Assembly (NCBI RefSeq): GCF_027943255.1
Contig: NC_072895.1
Coordinates: 37,918,001-37,982,000, forward strand
DNA from: Anastrepha obliqua
Taxonomy: Eukaryota; Arthropoda; Insecta; Diptera; Tephritidae
Length of the DNA: 64,000 nucleotides
Reading direction: 5' to 3'
Position numbers and translations under genes: made by a program. This document shows positions 19,595 through 33,100 of this stretch, one piece after another. Under the pieces are notes generated by a model, which was not told where the DNA came from, did no database searches, and saw only the letters and a list, made by a program, of their open reading frames with translations. Position 1 is the stretch's first letter. Each line of letters begins with the position of its first letter.

Positions 19595-19795
19595 TTATTT
19601 ATATAACTGATAAACACCTCCAGAGTATATTAGCTTATGTTCATGCACTTTACGTTGAAGAAAATTTTTGAGTTCGTCCTGTGTGAATTCTATTCCGACG
19701 CCGTGCGAAGCAAATAACTTTAACATCTGGTGGATGCGATCAAGTGGTAATGAGTCCAAATTTGTCAGCATTCCTACTATGTATGACCAAAACAC
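19595..19795 (-). CDS. mr: ANAPC2 exon 8, C-terminal winged-helix (WHB) domain
   Basis: Acceptor TTTTTGCAG|GTGTTT, phase 0, 66 codons plus stop. Encodes VFWSYIVGMLTNLDSLPLDR through KLIYSGGVYQLYK, the winged-helix B end of APC2, which in known APC/C structures touches the E2 UBE2C. APC2 is not neddylated, unlike classical cullins. Confidence 0.95.
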   Translation of the reverse strand: MFWSYIVGMLTNLDSLPLDRIHQMLKLFASHGVGIEFTQDELKNFLQRKVHEHKLIYSGGVYQLYK

Positions 19796-22700
19796 CTGCA
19801 AAAATGGTTAAAAATTTGAAATTATTAAAATTTTATTGAATGTAAAAGGTCTTAAATTAAGGGCCTTTGCACATTTCGCGCCTAATCATAGTAATGTAAT
19901 AGTTTCGTCCTACGGAAAAGAATACATGACGGGTTTTGCTTTCAAATTGAAAGTACTTCACAATATAAAAATATATTTTTATAAAGTATAAGTACTCTGA
20001 CAATGTTAGTCGCTTTGTTTTTGCTGCTTTTATGATTAGGCGAAAGCTTGATTATGAAATTTAATGCAATGAGCTCCATTCAAATGCATGTCTCGGCACA
20101 TGCTGAAATGATTAACCTACTGTGATGAGGCGCATAATGTGCATTAGGCCGATGAGAACTCTTTCCTTGAGCCATTTATTAAATTGGTTACATAACCTTA
20201 CAGACTAGAGGTAGAAAATGACTTAAAGTCAAGACTCAAAAGTAATTTGATTTTAGCTTAAATAAAAATGGGATCTAGGAAGGGCGAAATTAATATCGAG
20301 ACTATTAAAAATTCTATTAATTTCATTAAGAGACCTAGTAAGTAATGGGCGAAAGGAAAACGCAAAACCCTTTGCGAAATATTGAAGTTTATCTACTCCA
20401 GTAGATCTGGACAGTTAACACACAGACAATGTCATAGATATTGTAGGACTACTTGGAGCCATTTGTCTACTTCAATAAGCTAATAACTATTGCAGTGCTT
20501 GAAATCAATATCGTTCCTTCCTTTTCTGACTACAAAGGCGCATCCATTAAGGTGGTGGCAGTGAGCCAACGTTTGATTGTCACGGCAAAGTAGAAAACAA
20601 AAAATGGCCTCGCCTTGTTTCTTTCTGTGCTGACAGCCACATGGACACGGCGAAGGAAAAAAAAACTGTGGATATACCGATACCACCTTTAATAGATTCG
20701 CCTTGTTCTATCTCAATGAGACATCTTTATGAGCAAGGTATGGGGAACGGAGTAGGTTGAATTTGATGCTTTTGCTTTTTATGTCAAAATTACTCAAAGT
20801 TCAAATATAAATTTATTTACTGAATTTTTCCAAATTCTCGTAGGTATGTAAATGTATGTATGTTACGAATGAAAAATCAGACATTTTCTGAGACCCGCAA
20901 TTTCGCCATGGGTGATAGAAAATTTAATTACGGCGGTATTAAACCATTTTGAGCAAAAATTTCGATCAAAACTTTTGAATAAATACACTTTCAGGTAGTA
21001 TGCTTTGAAAAGTAATAGCAATTTTGGTTTCGTCGATTCCGTTCAGACATTTTTGACATGTAAGTAGTGGTAGCATCGCCCAGACTGTTATTTGGCTCTG
21101 AGCGAATTTGACTGAAAAACAAAAATTTGTGTTAATAATATACGAAAAAATCAACCAATGACATTTCGTTGCCGCCTGAACAACGACTGATTAGATGAGT
21201 GTGTGAATACATGTGAAATGATCGTGCAGAGTTCGGCTGCCGAATCTCCCAAATGACGTGGTAGCCGAAGAACTCCTCATAATTTTCGTTTTTCACCATA
21301 GCTAAATAGCAAATCAAATAATCTTTCATCCTTCTTACATATATATTAACCCTTTGCACTCGAGAGGTAAGTCTCGCTCACCGCTTTGTTCGGTGCGGAA
21401 ATTCGATAGGCATGCATGCCGGCAGTCGTTGCATCAAATATGATACAAAACAAAATTACAAAGACCAATGTTTTAGAAATTATTTTCGTAAAGGTATATT
21501 AAATATTAAAATATAAAAGATTTATGTGTTACTTTATGTGTTTAAACGTTTTACGTTAGAGGCAAGGCATTAACCAAAAGTACTACGAGTTGCTGGTTTG
21601 TCCGCTCGGAAACGGTCTCGAGTGCAAATGATTAAAGATTAACAGCCCGAGCCTGGGCTAAATTCTTTGTATTTTATTTACTATTCATCAAATTTTTATT
21701 ATTTATCAGGAATTGGTTACATCGAAAACCTCTCTACCTTTATTTATAAGATTTCTGGAGGAAGTAAATTGAGATATTTCGTTTTCAGAAATAGTTTTTT
21801 GCTATCGAATAATAATCACAATCTCCGGCATGTGTCCTATGCAATTCATATGCATCAAATATCCGAGAACAAAAACACACACCTCGAGCTCGCGAGCGAA
21901 AGTGATAAAAATATATATGTATATGAGCCCGTGGTGAATATTTTTAGAGGTATGCTCTATAGCAGACCGTTATTCGGTTCTGAGAGAATTCGACAGAATC
22001 AGCTGATAGGCTGACATCACTTTGGATGTGTGTGACTGATTAGACGAGCGAGTGAATATGAGGTTCAGCTGGCGATAATATTGTGTTAGCGATATACGAA
22101 AAAAATTAAACACAATCATATCTCATGTTGCTCTTAAGCAGGGACTGATTGGACGAGTGTATGAATATACGTGAAATGATTGTGCATATACGAAAAATAT
22201 TTCAACACAATCTCTACTTATGTTGCTTTGTTGCCATCTGAACATTGACCCATCTGATTGGACGAGTGGATGAACCAGGGATGATAGATTACCAGGTTTA
22301 ACCAATCTGCTATGGTGAAAAACATAATTGTGCGACCCACTTCGACTGCCACATCATCTGGTACTCGGCAGCCGAATTCTGCCCGCTCATTTCACACGTA
22401 TTCGCACACGCGTCCAATCAATAGTTGTTCAGACGACAACAAAGCAATATGGGCGGAGATTGTGTTGATTTTTTTCATATACCACCAACACAATCTTAAA
22501 TTTTTCGTAAACAAACTGCTGCCTTGACCTGGTGGCGTCAGCTGATTCTTTGAAATTCGTTGAGAGCCGATTAACGGTTTGATCTTAACAAAATGGAGTT
22601 TTTTTTTACGGTCTCAATGTACGTGCACCAAATTTGGGTGAACATTATTAAGTCATTATCGAGATACAGGTATTTTCCAAGAAGTGTACCTGACACGGTC

Positions 22701-25700
22701 CATATTGCAAGATTATTACTTGTGTCGCATTTATTTTATTTTATTTTTTGAGTTTATCATTTGTACCAAATTTGAGTAATTTTCTTTAATTTATAACGGA
22801 GATATTACGTTTTTTGCTTTTTTGAAAATTACCGTTTTGTGCAAGGTGGGCGTGATTAATTACCGATTTCGCCTATTTTCAATACCCACATACCTACCTG
22901 CAAAGAGTAATATGTGCACGAAGTTTCATTGAAATATAGTATATTATTTTTGCTCGAGTTATCGGGACCACGCCGGCCAGACGTGGCCAAATAGACACCT
23001 CTCCTTCTTCTGAGTATTTTGGTATATACATACATCAATACCTATATCTATATACATATTTAACAGTTTTGTGAATAAAATTATAATACCCTTGGGCACA
23101 GTTACGGGGATATAAAAATAGCCCCCCTAGGTGACGCTAGAGTATAGATATTTGTAAATGGCAAGTATTGGCAAACCAATTTTATATTTATGAAGTTTAG
23201 TATTTATTGAAGTACACATGCCCCACAAAGTCTGCGTTCACCCGAATAGCCTTCTTAAATTTATTAAAAACAAAATAGAATATTATGATTAAATTGAAAT
23301 CTTTACAATTTGTTTATTCACTACATTCCCAGCTTTCAAGGGTAAAAAAAAAACAAGATTCCTCACTTCACTTTTTAGATAACGGGAAAATAATTTCAGC
23401 AGCATGTAAATGTGGTACTAAAAAGTCTGCGTTCAGCCTGTTTATTTTAATGATACCGTTAATTTTAAGATATTTTTCCTTATTTATATTAATTTTTGAT
23501 TGCGCATTACTTCGACTGAATGTTAACAAAGCTTAGTTAAACATTTTATTTATAACTGGAGATAATTAAAGAACATGGAAGGAAATGGAAAAGAAATAAG
23601 GGTTTCTGAGAGGAAAATAATTATAAAAATGTGGAAAGACGGAAAAAGTTTCCGAAATATTGGAAAATCTATTGGAAAAACGTATTCCTCTATTCAGCGA
23701 GTTGTAACAATTTTTCGGCAAACTGGAATTTTTACATCTAAGCCCAGGTCAGGGCGTCCGAAAAAATTATCGACCCAGGAAGAGCGTTCTATAATCAACT
23801 TGGCAAAGGTTAACCCCCGGGTTACATCCTCAAAATTAGTTGAAAACATAAATCAAACATTTAAAGAAAGTATTTGCGCTGAAACTACCAGAAAAGATCT
23901 ACGTCAAGCTGGATACCATGGTAGAGTCGCCCGAAGAAAGCCTTTCATTTTTCTTGTGAACAGACGTAAACGCATTCAGTTTGCTAATGAGTACATAAAT
24001 AAGCCTCCCGAGTTCTGGAAAAAAGTAATATTTTCAGACGAAAGTAAATTTTGTATATTCGTAATAAAAGGCCGTCAAATTGTTTGGCGAAAACCTGGAA
24101 CTGCTCTTGAAAAGCAAAATCTTGTCGGCACGGTTAAGCACGGAGGTGGCGGGCTTTTGGTATGGGGCTGCATGGCGGCAAATGGAGTGGGTCAGTTAGA
24201 ATTTATTGATTCGACGATGGATAAATGGGGATACTTGAACATACTAAAACGGAATTGTTTCATTCACTAAAAAGTTATTGTAGGGTGAACGCAGACTTTG
24301 TGGGGCATGTGTATATGACCAATTTATTATTTAGGGTACACACCTGAAGTTCTTCTTCTCTTTGATCGCTTGCGGAAGCCATAGCCGATTCGACATCCTC
24401 CTCGCCCACCAGCACTTGATTTAGTTGCTTGTGGTCGAATTGTGACTTCTTTCCGTCGTCCTCCAGAAGTCTAAATATACCCGGCCGTATTTCGCCTATT
24501 ATGCCATGTGTTATCCAAAACCCAATTCTCCGGCGTAAAATAGTAGATGGAACTTTTGTTATTTGGCTGAGATCCTCCAACGACCATTCATCTAGAAAAA
24601 TATAATACATATGTATATGCATTATATATAGATTTGTTAAGTGATTAGCGTCTACTCATATATGAGGGTTGCCACTTAATTTTTAGATAGACAAGTTAAA
24701 ACAAGTAAATGTTATAATCAAAAAGAACTTTTTATTTTGCATGCGTTTGAACCAACTTTCGAACACAATAGACAAAAGCCAGCATGAAATTTAAATTCCG
24801 CAGAGTGGTTGACTTCACTGGGCTCGAAAAAATGGTAGTCTACAACAACAAATTTCAACACAAAAGGATTCAAGCTAAGTGTCTGTCTCCTGGTCGGAAA
24901 ACGCGAACCCAAATCAATCATGTTGCGATAGATGGAACACCCGCTCCTAATGTTCTAGATTTATGTACGACCCACGAATTCAACATTGGCTCGGCTCATT
25001 ACCTTGTTGCAGCAAAATCCGCAAATGCCTCTGTGCAGCCAAACACTTGAGTCTAACTTCATAAGACAAGTTCGATATCGGGTAGGTCTCAATGAGTTAA
25101 AATCAGTTAGGGGTTTCGCAGATTAAACCTTTAAATTAACACCAAGGTCCACTCTGTAAGTTTGTATAATTAACGCATAAATCCTTTGCTGTAATCCAAG
25201 TGTGAATCTTTGATAATGATTATTGAGAATTAAATAATCGATATTTTACTGCTGTGAACGAGTTATCTTAGATTTAGATTTATTGGATGTTTGCACTTCG
25301 AAATCACGGTCTTTTTTTCTGCTCTGAGTTATCAGTTTGGTGCCAAGGTTATAAACTTTTTCTTTGTCGTTAATGATTGTTGAATTGATTCCTTTAAGAT
25401 TAATAACGTCGTCTTTCGTGGGATAAGCTCAAAAACCGCCGACACGTTTTTGACAAGATGCACTACTGCTAAGTCAGTCAGGTATTTGAAATCCTGCCCC
25501 ATAATAATAGCAATGTTTGCTCTTTTTTTACTGAAAAATTTAGCTTTGTTATTTTAATTTCATTCTGAAAATGATAGTTTAAGTTGAACCACACGTTATA
25601 TGTTTTCGTAATTATTATTTTTATAAAATTAGTGGCTTTAAATTTTTAAATTCAGTCGCTTTATTAATGTAAGCGAAACTTTATTAGACTTACCTTTGTA

Positions 25701-27091
25701 CTGAAAGTGATAAAGTATGATTGCCTGTGTCGGGGCTACTGTCATTTCAATAGTTCGTTCTCCTATTTCAATTACAATATTAACTCGACCTGTTACTGTT
25801 CGCCAATTTAAAGTTCTATTTCCTTTGTATGCTTCATAAACTTTGGTATATTTTTCGAACTCATTGGCGATTTCTTCAGGTAGCTCCAAACTTTCCTTAT
25901 TGAATGATGGCCAAAATTGTGCTGATATTATAAAAGCTGATATATCGAACATTTTATCTGTAAAAATATTGCATAAAGAAAAGATTAAAAACAATTTTAA
26001 ATAATCAGTACAATAACTAAAATATAATTTAATCCCCCTTTTTTTGGAAAGCTAAAAATACATAATTAAAATAATTTTCAGAATAGTTTCCATACAAAAT
26101 TTTGGTTTTTAATGAGTTGAAGTAGGAAACACTTAAGGAGAACTCGTAAATACAAAACTTCATCAAGATGTTATTCAAATTTTATAGATTTTAAGAAACT
26201 TCTGGAATTTTTAAAGCTATTGTTACTCACTGGAGAAGAGTGAATCGATTTATTACGAACCCAAATTTGAAAAATTTCATAAACAAAACCTCCTCAAACC
26301 CCCTTTAACATGTTTTGTAAGAAAATTAATTATATATGTACTTTCTTGGGCTCAATTGGGTACTTTCATCGAGTTCGAAATGGAATTCGTAATTTTGCAC
26401 CACTAGGCGTTAGAGTGAAAATCTGTTCAGTAGTTTTTGAAAAGAAGCTGTTTCTTGCTACACTGGGAGGTTTGCCTGCGGAAAGACAAAAAAACCTTTT
26501 CTATCATACGGTATTTCATGCCCAGAGTAGGTCTCGAACATTTGCACTTTCTTCTAGAACTGGTTCTCTCAGGTTTGTGACGACTGCATTCTAGACGGAT
26601 TTCCTCCGGGACTGTGCTTATGGCGTTGTATAATAGCAGGCCCTAGAGAAGAGACCGCAGAGTTATGTTTGCTTTCAGGGATTCGTCTCTCTCCTTGTTT
26701 TTGATGATCCTAAAAGCCGCTGATCCTAGGCGGCCGCCGTAGCCGAATGGGTTGGTGCGTGACCACCATTCGGAATTCACAGAGAGAACGTAGGTTCGAA
26801 TCTCGGTGAAACACCAAATTAAGAAAAACATTTTTCTAATAGCGGTCGCCCTTCGGCAGGCAATGGCAAACCTCAGAGTTTATTTCTGCCATGAAAAAGT
26901 TCCTCATAAAAATATCTGCCGTTCGGAGTCGGCTTGAAATTGTAGGTCCCTCCATTTGTGGAACAACATCAAGACGCACACCACAAATAGGAGAAGGAGC
27001 TTGACCAAACACCCAAAAAGGGTGGCGCGTACACCATTATATATATATATATATATATATATGTGTGATAAAATATATAATAAAGATTAAA

Positions 27092-27146
<55 letters not shown>

Positions 27147-30100
27147 CCGCTGCCATATTGCACGTTCGCCCAATATTTAATGCAACTGCTAAGTAAACTG
27201 CCATACTGCAAAGTTCGAGCGTTCATGATAGTTCAACTAAACGTCCCTAGATAACCCGAAGAGTTTAGTATTTTCTCCTGTCAGTAGCTACAATAAAAAT
27301 ATTAAAAGTATATTTCACAGTGGTCTTTTATTTAAAAGGTCTCGAAATGTAACCCCTAATTGGAAAATAGTCTATCAAGTTTTAGTTGCTATTGTATTAG
27401 TAAAAGCTTAGAAAAATGTTGGTGACCTATTTTTTGCTTTTATTGCAAAACAAGAAAAACCCCGTCTCTATTCAATTCATCAGATATAAAAATAAATTGT
27501 TTCTATATTAAAGAACTCAAATATTCAAATACTCACTTTCATTATATTTAGAGTCACTTGAAATATGCGAATTAATTCTTTTTGAATCCGTGAGGTCTTT
27601 CAACATAACTTCACAACTGTGAAGTAAGGAATCTCCAAATCTAAGTTTAAGTAACTCCAAATTTCGGATTTCCTTATCGGCATTAAAGTCCAAATAAGTA
27701 AGCAAACGATCTGCCATTAAATTACGATATTCGTTCATGAATAATTCCTTACTTCCATATATATCAACTACCATAGATATTATATCTGCTGAACGATTCA
27801 TATTGGTAAGCTGAATACGGGCCGTCTGGTCGATTCCATAAGAGTCTGGTAACCAGTTTTCCCAATTGCTTAGTTCCTCGTTGACATCAAGTTTTTCATT
27901 TTCTTTTAGAGCTTCGCCTTTAGCTAATTCCTCCGTTAAGTCAGTAGGACCTTCTTCCGTAAGTCCTGTTACTACTCGACGCACTGTATCACTGCGTTTG
28001 CGAAGATAGTCTCTGATCGGAGCCGTGACAGTTTCCAATATAATTCCACTGTTATCAAGATATCTTATTGCCTTGATAGCTGCGATGTAGCCTGTTAAAA
28101 TGTCCATTGTATTTACGCCGGGATGCAGTACTCGCACTTTTAGAGTGTTAGTAAGTGTTTGAATGAAATGCTTTCTCATGTCTATTTTTTCCATGCAAAT
28201 TTTTAAATCATCTATTGCGGGAATAGATTCAGGAAAATCTAAAAACAAAGATAAAATTTTTTTCGTAGATACTCGTATATGGGCTACGTTTTGTCAATGT
28301 ATAAGAATAGTTAGTAGATATTAACTAAAACTAGCCATATTATCTAAGCCGCTGGTCTCAGTTTGATGTAAAATAATGTGCAGTAAGCAAATATTGCAGG
28401 GCCCTAAAAAGCTTCAAATCAGAAAACAATATTCCAAAAACGATAATGCATATTAAGAAGTAAAATTGTAGTTATTTTTATATAAAATTAAAATTATATT
28501 ATTTTATATCCCTCGTATGTTTTAAATAAATTGAAGAAAGACATATCACTCTTGAACTTTACACTCAAACAGATCCGAACAACTCACGGACATATATCAA
28601 CACAAAGTGTTGAGAATAAGTGAAAAAAAAATATCAAAAAACAGGACGCTAAACACAACAATTGGGGATCATAAAATGTAAAAAAGTAGAGGAAATAAAA
28701 AAAGTGAAAAATTACCTACATCGATGCGATATACGAATGTCTGATGTACAGAAGATGTCAACTACGCCAAATAATCAAACGGTAGGGCCCTCCGTTGGAT
28801 GGTTCCATGTGTAGAAGTCCACGCAAGTGGGGAAAGTTACTGATCGCCATTCACTTGGGAGTGGCCAGGACGATTCTTCTACATATGGTTCAAGCAGCTC
28901 ACAACGTCCGGGATTAGCCCACGTATCCTCTGGTTAGCTTTCGAACACCCGTTCGGGAGTGAGCTAACGTGAGAAGGCGAAGCATCCCAGCATAGCTGGT
29001 TGTGCGCTGGGTTTGGGACCCGCCACTTAAAAATCCCCCCCAATGAAAACAGCAACAAAGCCTCGGATGAGAACTTCCAACACTGATGACGACCCCTGCA
29101 AACGAAATAAGGAATACGATTTGAGGGCATGCACCTGGAATGTCCGGTCCCTTAATGGGGAAGGTGCCTCTGCCCGGCTGGTTGATGTCCTCGTAAGAGC
29201 AAAGGCTGACATCACTGCCATCCAAGAGATGCGATGGACGGGGCAAGGCAAGAAAACTATAGGACCTTGCGACGTCTACTACAGCTGCCATGTAAAGGAG
29301 CGCAAATTCGGTGTCGGATTTGTTGTGGGAGAGAGACTTCGTCGCCAAGTACTGTCGTTCACTCCGGTGGACGAGCGTCTCGCAATAATCCGCATCAAAG
29401 CACGTTTTTTTAACATATCGCTAATTTGCGCCCACGCCCCGACGGAAGAGAAGGACGATGCGACCAAGGATTCCTTCTATGAGCGCTTGGAGCGTTCGTA
29501 TGAGCACTGCCCCCGCCACGACATAAAAATCGTGCTTGGCGACTTCAACGCCAGGGTGGGCAAGGAAGGAATTTTTGGTCCCACAGCCGGAAAATTCAGC
29601 CTGCACAACGAAACATCCGGTAACGGACAGAGGCTGATCGACTTCGCCGGGGCCCGAAACATGGTAGTCTGCAGCACCAGATTCCAGCATAAAAAAATCC
29701 ACCAAGCTACCTGGCTGTCCCCTGATCGAAAAACGCGAAACCAGATCGATCATGTTGTGATAGATGGAAGACACGCTTCTAGTGTATTAGATGTACGTAC
29801 GATCCGAGGACCCAACATCGACTCGGATCATTACCTTGTTGCAGCCAAGCTGCGCACCCGCCTCTGTGCAGCAAAAAACGTACATCTACCTACGCAAAGA
29901 ATGTTCGACATCGAAAAGCTGCAATCACAACAGACAGCCAGAAGATTCGCCACTCGACTCTCACTCCTGCTCTCGGAGAGCACTGCCCAACACACCGACA
30001 TGCGCGAGCAATGGAGCAACATTTCTCGTTCCCTACGTACCGCCGCCGAAGAAGAAATCGGATTCCGGCGAGCCCGAAAAAACAATTGGTACGACGAGGA

Positions 30101-33100
30101 ATGTCATGCTGCCGCCGAAAGAAAAGATGCCGCCTATAGAGCCACGCTGCGATCGGGCGCAACGCGAGCCATGTGGGATCGCTACAGAGAGCTGAAAAAG
30201 GAAGAGAGACGTATTATCCGACAGAAGAAACGAGAGGCCGAAATACGTGAGTGCGAGGAGCTTGAGATGCTGGCCAACAGGAACAACGCCCGAAAATTCT
30301 ACCAGAAAGTTCGGCGGCTTACAGAAGGTTTTAAGACCGGGGCGTTTTCCTGTAAGAACAAAGACGGCGATCTGGTGACTGACGTACAGAGCAATCTTAA
30401 ATTATGGAGGGAACACTTCTCGAACCTGTTAAACAGTGACAGCTGCGCATGTCGTAGAGAATGTGAAGATCCCGATACCCCAATCGATGACGACGGAATT
30501 GTAGTTCCGTTACCCGACCATGACGAGGTGAGAATAGCAATATCACGGCTAAAGAACAACAAAGCCGCGGGCGCCGACGGACTGCCGGCTGAGCTATTCA
30601 AACATGGCGGCGAGGAGCTGGTAAGGTGCATGCATCGGCTCCTATGCAAAATATGGTCGGATGAAAGCATGCCTGCCGATTGGAATTTAAGTGTGCTCTG
30701 CCCAATCCATAAGAAGGGCGACCCTGCAATTTGTGCCAATTACCGCGGGATTAGTCTTCTAAATATCGCCTATAAGGTTCTAGCGAGCGTATTGTGTGAA
30801 AGGCTGAAGCCCACCGTCAACCAACTGATTGGACCTTATCAGTGTGGCTTCAGACCTGGAAAGTCTACCATTGACCAAATATTCACAATACGCCAAATCT
30901 TGGAAAAGACCCATGAAAGGAGAATCGACACACACCACCTTTTCGTCGACTTCAAAGCTGCATTCGACAGTACGGAAAGGAGTTACCTGTATGCCGCGAT
31001 GTCTGAATTTGGTATCCCCGCAAAACTAATACGGCTATGTAAGATGACGTTGCTCAACACCAGTAGCGCCGTCAGAATTGGGAAGGACCTCTCCGAGCCG
31101 TTTGATACCAAACGAGGTTTCAGACAGGGTGACTCGCTGTCGTGTGACTTCTTTAACCTGATGTTGGAGAGCATCGTACGAGCCGCAGAACTTAATCGCT
31201 CAGGCACAATATTTTATAAGAGCGTACAATTGTTGGCGTATGCCGATGATATCGATATCATCGGCCTTAACAACCGCGCTGTTAGTTCTGCCTTCTCCAA
31301 ACTGGATAAAGAGGCAAAGCGAATGGGTTTGGTGGTGAACGAGGACAAAACGAAGTACCTCCTGTCTTCAAACAAACAGTCGGCGCACTCGCGTATCGGC
31401 ACCCACGTCACTGTAGACAGTTATAATTTCGAGGTTGTAAAAGACTTCGTTTATTTAGGAACCAGCATTAACACCGATAACAATGTCAGCCTTGAAATCC
31501 AACGTAGAATCTCTCTTGCCAACAAGTGCTACTTTGGACTAAGTAGGCAACTGAGCAGTAAAGTCCTCTCTCGACGAACAAAACTAACACTCTACAAGAC
31601 TCTCATCATGCCCGTCCTGACGTATGGCGCAGAAGCTTGGACGATGACAACATCCGATGAAGCGACGCTTGGAGTGTTCGAGAGAAAGATTCTGCGTAAG
31701 ATTTTTGGACCTTTGCACGTTGGCAACGGCGAATATCGCAGACGATGGAACGATGAGCTGTATGAGCTTTACGACGACATAGACATAGCGCAGCGAATAA
31801 AGATCCAGCGGCTACGTTGGCTGGGTCATGTCGTCCGAATGGATACAAACGCTCCGGCTTTGAAAGTATTCGATGCGGTACCAGCTGGTGGTAGTAGAGG
31901 AAGAGGAAGGCCTCCTCTGCGTTGGAAAGATCAGGTGGAGAAGGACTTGGCTTCACTTGGTGTGTCCAATTGGCGCCGGTTAGCACGAGAAAGAAACGAC
32001 TGGCGCGCTTTGTTAAACTCGGCCAAAATCGCGTAAGCGGTTATCGCGCCAATTAAGAAGAAGAAGAAGGGCCCTCCGTTTGTGGTACGGTGCTCGGCTA
32101 AGCACCTAACAGAAGTATACGCGTCAATTTTTTTTTTTTTTTTTAATTACATTTATATGTATATAAATCAAGTATTTATGATATTGAGTGAGATTTTATT
32201 GTTGGTCATGAAATATAATCTACGACGGCAAATATGTTGAACCATGAACAGGCCAACACAAACGGAACGATGTATTGTAGCAAATTAGAAAATGAATGCC
32301 GTATCAAGAATGATAGAGAAAGAGATTACGCCTTCCAAAACTCGCCGTGTCGTAAGAGTCCATCAATAAACAAACAAAAGGAAGGGGAATTACTTGTTTG
32401 TTAAGAAGAAGAGTAACGCAAAAAACTGCATTTGAAGGCTTTATATTCATTTCTGTATTAACAATTTAACACGCAGCACTTCGTTTGCATTAATTTGTTA
32501 AGTTTTTATCTCACAAATCACAATAAATTTATCCTACTTTTGTTTGTTTTGTATTGCGAAAAGCGCTGACGTCAGAGTAAAATAACTGTTTTTTAATGGC
32601 GCCACCTTCAGTACTCAATCCGCCTTGATACCGTATCAGTAAATTAGTCTTAAAGGAATATAGTTGCCACAAAAATAAGATCTAGCCACTCTATAAATTT
32701 AATCTAACGCGCAATACAAGTTTTGGGCAGATATTTTTCAAATCAATGTTGTTTTCACTTCACTTACTTACCGATAATAATACTAAAAAACTGCTCAATA
32801 ATGCTTAGTGCCACATTTTCGTACAAAAAATATGTTAGCTTAACTTTGAATCCCTTTATAATATTGATGGTATTTGTGTCTTTAGCCTCCGAGTTTGTGC
32901 AGGTGTAACTGAAAATCTTCTTCAACCAGTTGATTACAGTTTCGTCCAACCACTAGAAATATACGTAAATAGATAAATTATAGTTGATGTCATTTTTTTA
33001 CGCACAGATATTTATCTAGATTAATAGTCGCCCTTGATAATTAATGAAAAAACTTGGATAGAGATACATATATGTATTTAGAGCAGTGAAATGGCTTTGC

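Noticed and set aside
26969..27226. Minus frame with Tyr-Ile repeats
   Set aside because: It is the translation of the (TA)n microsatellite at the SINE tail.
29043..32036. Host gene resembling a 'craniofacial development protein 2-like' annotation
   Set aside because: That label in databases usually marks LINE endonuclease domains; here the TSD and tail show a retrotransposon.
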